This document shows positions 59,030-64,000 of a DNA stretch of 64,000 nt, piece after piece. Position 1 is the stretch's first letter. Each line of letters opens with the position of its first letter. The translations under genes and the position numbers were made by a program. The notes beneath the pieces were generated by a model. It saw nothing but the letters and a program-made list of their open reading frames with translations. It searched no databases and was not told the DNA's origin. Source of the DNA: Stenocarpella maydis (lineage: Eukaryota; Ascomycota; Sordariomycetes; Diaporthales; Diaporthaceae); assembly GCA_002270565.1 (NCBI GenBank), contig NQMI01000057.1:62001-126000 (forward strand), given 5' to 3'.

Positions 59030-62000
59030 ATGGCCACACCTACACCAGTGCGCCATCTGCCCGGCGCATTCATAAACACTCCCGCGCCCCAAAATGATGG
59101 CATACGACGGAACCTCTTCGGAGATGCAGCGGCCGGCGCCCCGCGCCTAGGGCCTTTGGGACGGGACCCGGCAAGGCCTCCCCAGGATCCCTTCCGTTCT
59201 GCCGCCGCTCCAGGTACTCCACAGCCGCCTGGCCCGCCCGCGCCTCCTGCGCCGTCTGGACTCCAGCCGGTCCCCGATGATGCGGCTCAGCCTCCGGTTC
59301 TGAGGGCTGCGAGGGTGGTCAACGACCTCCTCCAGCTCGACGGCAGCTACCCGGAGCTGAATTCGTTGTGCCAACGTGAGTGGCCCCCGACCTCCCATGT
59401 GCCTAGTGTTGGCTCCCTACTCACAAGCTTCAACAGTTCGCACCTCGTCCGATTATGACCTTGCGACGCTCGACCCGGCACTTGCTCCCTTCCACAGGCC
59501 TACGATGTACCCAATCCCAGACCGGGTATTCGAGAACTTCGATCGCGGCCAGATTGCGACAAATATGGGCCTGTTCACAGAAATAAATCATGCCTGGGTT
59601 ACCATTGATAACGCGCTCTACCTCTGGGACTACACCAACCCAGATCCGGAGCTGATCGGATACGAGGAGTCGCCTCATACCATCACCACCCTGGCCCTAG
59701 TCCGTCCAAAGGTGGACGTCTTTGTCAGCACAATCACGCACATTCTGGTGCTGGCGACGGCAACAGAAATGATCCTCCTCGGCGTTTCCGCGACGCCCAC
59801 ACCCAACGGCTCGCACACTGTCAATCTTTACTCGACCAGGATGACGCTACACAAGGGCAGCCTCGATGTGAGCTATATTGCTGGCTCCGCTGACGGGAGG
59901 ATCTTCTTTGGCGGCAACAACGACACCGATGTGCATGAGCTCTATTACCAGCAGGAGGAGAAGTGGTTTTCCAGTAGGTGTGGGAAAATCAACCACACTC
60001 ACCCTGGATGGTCTTCGGTGGTGCCCAAGCTACCTCATCCGAGCACGCTCCTGCCCAGTCCAAGTTCCCTCTGGACTCCCAGGACGAACGAGTGCCTGGC
60101 TGACATGGTCGTCGATGACAGCCGCAACCTGCTGTACACACTCTCCAACACCTCGACCATCCGTGTCTACCAATTGGAGGGCCAGTACAAGCTAAACAAG
60201 TGCATCGAGAAGGATAGGACAACGTGCTTCAATGAGACGACCCACTTTGTTTCCGGCTCACCATTGCTGACCAATAACCTGACAATCGTGTCGATCAGCC
60301 CGATATCCGCCAAAGAGAGCTTCAACCTCCACCTGGTGGCCCTGACCAACACTGGCTGCCGCATCTTTCTAAGCGCAACTAGCTCTTCGTCCATATCTGG
60401 CTCTGCCCCGCAGAGCATGCAGGTCCAATTCGTCAAGTTCCCCCCTTCTGCGGATCAAGCTCCCCAGGCGCAGCAGGCCGGTGACGGCGCGTACCTTACC
60501 GTCAACTCACAGGTCCTTACGACGAGCAGGTTTGGTCAACGCTTTCCGCCTGGGTATTTCTTCGATTTTGTTGCAAAGCCGGAGAATCCAAACACCGATA
60601 CTGTGTTCGTTGCTGCGCCTGACACCGGCCGGATCAAGTTACAGCATGGGACCGTAGCGCACAACGAAAGGGCCATGAGGTATTACGAGAGCGCAAACTT
60701 CCTCGACCTCGGCCAAGGTGTCAGAGTGCTTGCAGTGGGGTCTATCACACCACCTTTCGCCGCGGCAGCACAGCCTGTCGGCTTCGGAAATGAACTCGCC
60801 GTCCAGTTTGACCAACCTCCTTCCGAATTTGCTATAATGACTAATATGGGCATCCACGTCATTCGAAGACGGAGGATGGTGGACATTTTTGCGACTGTCA
60901 TACGGAAAGCCGCAAGTGATGACGCTGTCAAGTACGAGACGACGCGGTTTATTCACCTGTACGGGCGCAACGAAACCGTTTCCACGGCTCTTGCCATCGC
61001 TTGCGGCCAGGGCAACGATTTGCGCAACGGCGCGGCTCGAGTGACCGACCAGGTGACGCAAGATCGTGCAAGATCTGTTTTCATCGATTTCGGAGGCGAG
61101 CCTACAGTGACCGAGTCGGACTCGATCACCCTGTCTGCGCGACACCATGCGCTGGGACTATACCTTACTCGCTTGGTTCGCGTGGTATGGAAGTCAAAAG
61201 TCATCAACCAAGGCGTGGATCAGACCGGTGCGATCACGGTGGCGTCGCAGGTCCCATTAGCCAAGTTGAACTCTGTCCAAGAGAATTTGGATCGTCTGCG
61301 GAATTTCCTCGAAACCAACCGTGGCGTTATCAGGGGCTTGAACGGTCCCCAGGACCTTGCGAACGCGCAAAACCGCCTTGCGGAGATGGCTATGCAGTCT
61401 GAGCATCAAGGTCTGCATTCCCTGCAAAGGTTGATGGAAAACATCGCTGAAGGAATCTCATTTGTACTGATGCTCTTTGACGAGCGTGTCAACGAAATAT
61501 TTGTTCGGCTGGACGCGCCGGCACAGAACCAGCTGCGCGAGCTGACCTACGAACAGCTCTTCTCCCAGGAAGCGGGGAGAGACCTTGCGAAGGTTCTGGT
61601 CAAGGCCATTGTGAATCGGAATATCGAGAGCGGCGCGAATGTGGAAACCGTGGCTGACGCTTTGCGAAGGCGATGTGGCAGTTTCTGCAGTCCGGACGAC
61701 GTAGTGGTCTTCAGGGCCCAGGAGCAACTGAAGAGGGCATCGGAACAGGCTGCGAACCCCAACACTGTTCGGCAGCTACTTGGAGAGAGTCTGCGTTTGT
61801 TTGAGCGTGTCGCAGGCAGCCTCACCCTGGCTAATCTCCATGGTGCTGTCCAGCAGTATCTCGAATTGCAGTACTACGCGGGGGCGATCCAATTGTGCCT
61901 GAGGGTTGCGCAAGAAAAGGACCGTGGAAACACAGCTCTGTCTTGGATCAACGATGGCAGGCCGCCAAACGATCCTCGGCAGGCGGCTTTCAACGAGCGC

Positions 62001-63430
62001 AAGAGATGCTACGATCTCGTGCATGAAGTCATGCAGAGACTGGATGCTGTCTCAGCTCGCGAGCCGGAAATGGTCGATGGACGTCTCACCTTGGCTGCCA
62101 CCAAACGCAACGAAGCCTACAATGTCGTCAACGGCTCTGACGACGAGGTGTTCCACTTTGACCTATACGAATGGTACATCGAACAGAACTGGACCGACCG
62201 TATACTGGCTATCGACTCGCCGCATGTCATCACCTTCCTCCAGCGACTGGCGGCCACTGAAGCGCGTCACGCTGACCTTCTCTGTCGCTTTTACACGCAC
62301 CGTGGCAGGTTTTACGAGGCTGCTGAAGTCCAGGCCGAACTGGCAAAGAATGAGGGTCTCGAAATAGGAATCAAGGACCGAATCACCCTGCTGAGTCGTG
62401 CAAAGGGCAATGCCAGCGTGTCTACGGTTGGCGTCAGTCGGCAGCACCAGCAGGTTCTGAACCATGATGTGACGACACTGTTGGAGATAGCGCACATCCA
62501 AGACGACCTTCTCGAGAGGCTAAAGGCGGATGAGCGGATCCCTGATGATCGCAAGGGCGACTGTGAGCAGGCTCTGAACGGCCCCATACTTTCATTGACA
62601 GAGGTAAGTCTTGCCACGCGCTGTATCAGCGAAGTCTATCCATCCATGTGTGCTAACCGCACAATGCGCAGCTGTTCAACGGTTTTGCCGAGCCAGCCAA
62701 CTATTACGATCTCTCTCTACTTATCTACCACGCAGCCGACCACCACGCCCCGCGTCTGATCGCCGACACATGGCGCAGCCTCATCAATGCTGCTCATTAC
62801 GAGACGGAGGAGGCATATCGCATCTGGGAGGAGCGGGGCCGGCCTGCCGATGACACCGAGTTTGGGCCGCCCCCACTGCCTTATGAACATGTGGTCAACA
62901 AGGTTCAAGACATTGCTCACAGGACCAGCATGAACAATTATGTCTTCCCCATCGATACCGTTCTCACAATCCTATGCGAGTACGCAATTACCCAGAATCA
63001 AAACGAGGAAATCCAAGCGGATCCAGGCTGGCCTGTCTTGCTGTTTGTCAACAACCTGGGCGTCGCGCACGCCATCGTCACCCGTGTCCTCGAACGCATA
63101 CTCGATGCACAGGAGGCACCCTTCACAGGCCGGCGTCGCAAGGTCGTGGTGCGGTGGATCCTGATGGCCTGCGAGCTGTGGGTTCGCGAGGTAGAGCGAC
63201 GGGGCTTGGATGGCCAGCAAGGCGGCGGTAACATAGGGCGATGGACGGTGGAGTTGCTCGCCAGGGCGGTGCAGGCCACGAACGAAATCGCCGAGACAGA
63301 GAGGGTGGCTGGTAGGCCAGAGCACGCAAGGGAAGCGCAGGGCCTGATGGTTGGTGCTCGGGAACTTGCAGCCAAGATCCAACAAGTTCTTGGGCTGGAA
63401 GAGGCTAGACCCGGGCGTGGAGCCTGGTGA
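59030..63430 (+). CDS. NUP170: Nucleoporin Nup155/Nup170 (inner-ring scaffold)
   Basis: Structural subunit of the inner ring of the nuclear pore complex. Exons are 59030-59375, 59437-62603 and 62672-63430, with introns of 61 and 68 bp, 1423 residues in all (yeast Nup170 is 1502). The first 100 residues are Pro/Ala-rich and disordered. A beta-propeller follows from YPIPDRVFENF, a family phrase, through WVTIDNALYLWDYTNPDPE and FFGGNNDTDVHELYYQQEEKWFSSRCGKINHT, both diagnostic. The second half is an alpha-solenoid with LRFLQRLAAT-like repeats such as DLYEWYIEQNWTDRILAID. Intron 2 interrupts the solenoid and its removal joins LSLTE to LFNGFAEPANYYDLSLLIYH. It is the largest gene in the window. 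Confidence 0.95.
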
Positions 63431-64000
63431 GATGGTTAATGGATGCTGAGGATGGAAAATCTGCGGGTACGAACTTGTGGCGGCAACATCGCTGCCGTTG
63501 AAGATGGAATTAGGGGAGGGCAAGTACTGGTAAATAGATGGAGAGGTTGTCATGGTTCCCGTGGCAACGAATTCCTTGAAGTGTTTGCCATTTCATCTTG
63601 GGTCTCTTGTGGAGAGAGGGTGCTCATGAGTTAGCCGTTTGAAATTTGTACAAAACAGTATGAAAAACGCGTTATGATGGGGTCTTGTCCGACAAGACCA
63701 GGTGATGAAGAACAGTGCCTGCCTGCTGTGTGTTGTCCACACCACCAGGCAGGAAGATCTGTTTTATTTCGGGATGGCCCCCGGGTAAGGGAAGGATGGG
63801 AGACTTCACGATCGACTACGCTTCCAAACAACTTGTTCTTTATGACAACGAAACCTAGGACTAGCTAACCATGGCAGGTTCAGCGCTCAGCTCTTGTGCA
63901 ACCGAAGCACATGCATCGTCGGCGACACCTTGCCTCACTGCCATCATGAATTGACACTCACAACTTCCGCAAGACAGTTCCGATGGGGATTGATGCTGCC
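63431..64000. other. Intergenic at window end
   Basis: About 570 bp downstream of the nucleoporin gene. No gene start recognised before the window ends. Confidence 0.5.

Overview
The window reads as a gene-sparse piece of a filamentous ascomycete (Pezizomycotina, most likely Sordariomycetes) nuclear genome. The support is: short introns (46-214 bp) with GT..AG ends and CTRAC-type branch sites; fungal-only families (Zn2Cys6 regulator, mannitol-1-phosphate 5-dehydrogenase, DUR3, ERG28); and gene-free spacers of 0.3-5 kb. I could rebuild 25 protein-coding genes with about 33 introns. I found no rRNA, tRNA, CRISPR array or intact transposon. All exon joins were made by eye from splice signals, reading frame and family motifs, with no alignment or transcript data.

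Layout. 1-5.2 kb: 5' part of a Zn2Cys6 transcription factor running off the left edge, two small orphan proteins, and a 2-kb spacer with three identical GATA sites. 5.2-8.7 kb: DUR3-type urea transporter and a glutathione S-transferase-like protein. 8.7-13.7 kb: a 5-kb gene-free stretch. 13.7-18.7 kb: mannitol-1-phosphate dehydrogenase, a 135-residue orphan, and beta'-COP (SEC27). 19.7-23.5 kb: a CFEM-like single-pass surface protein, a TauD-type dioxygenase and a DUF7053-like small protein. 24.8-32.2 kb: 3-hydroxyacyl-CoA dehydratase (PHS1), a five-exon MFS transporter and a SET-domain protein. 33.4-37.6 kb: a divergent pair of cell-surface genes, a membrane-anchored catalytically degenerate aspartic-peptidase-like protein and a GPI-type repeat protein. 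39.5-49.4 kb: a CHIP-type U-box ligase, a coiled-coil orphan, an atypical Ras-like GTPase and ADA2. 50.6-54.8 kb: galactose-1-phosphate uridylyltransferase, ERG28 and a secreted class II-like haem peroxidase. 57-63.4 kb: 3-ketoacyl-CoA reductase and the nucleoporin Nup155/170.

How it fits together. Most genes are housekeeping: COPI coat, nuclear pore, SAGA, sterol and very-long-chain fatty-acid synthesis, protein quality control. Two of the four enzymes of the fatty-acid elongation cycle (PHS1 and the ketoreductase) lie 31 kb apart, which is probably chance. The least conventional parts are the surface-protein pair at 33.4-37.6 kb, whose peptidase-like member has lost one catalytic Asp motif and carries a repetitive cytoplasmic tail, and the Ras-like protein at 44.3-45.9 kb. 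The latter has Asn in the P-loop where Ras proteins have Ser/Thr, no recognisable DTAGQ motif, large insertions and no CaaX box. I see no operon-like defence system or secondary-metabolite cluster.
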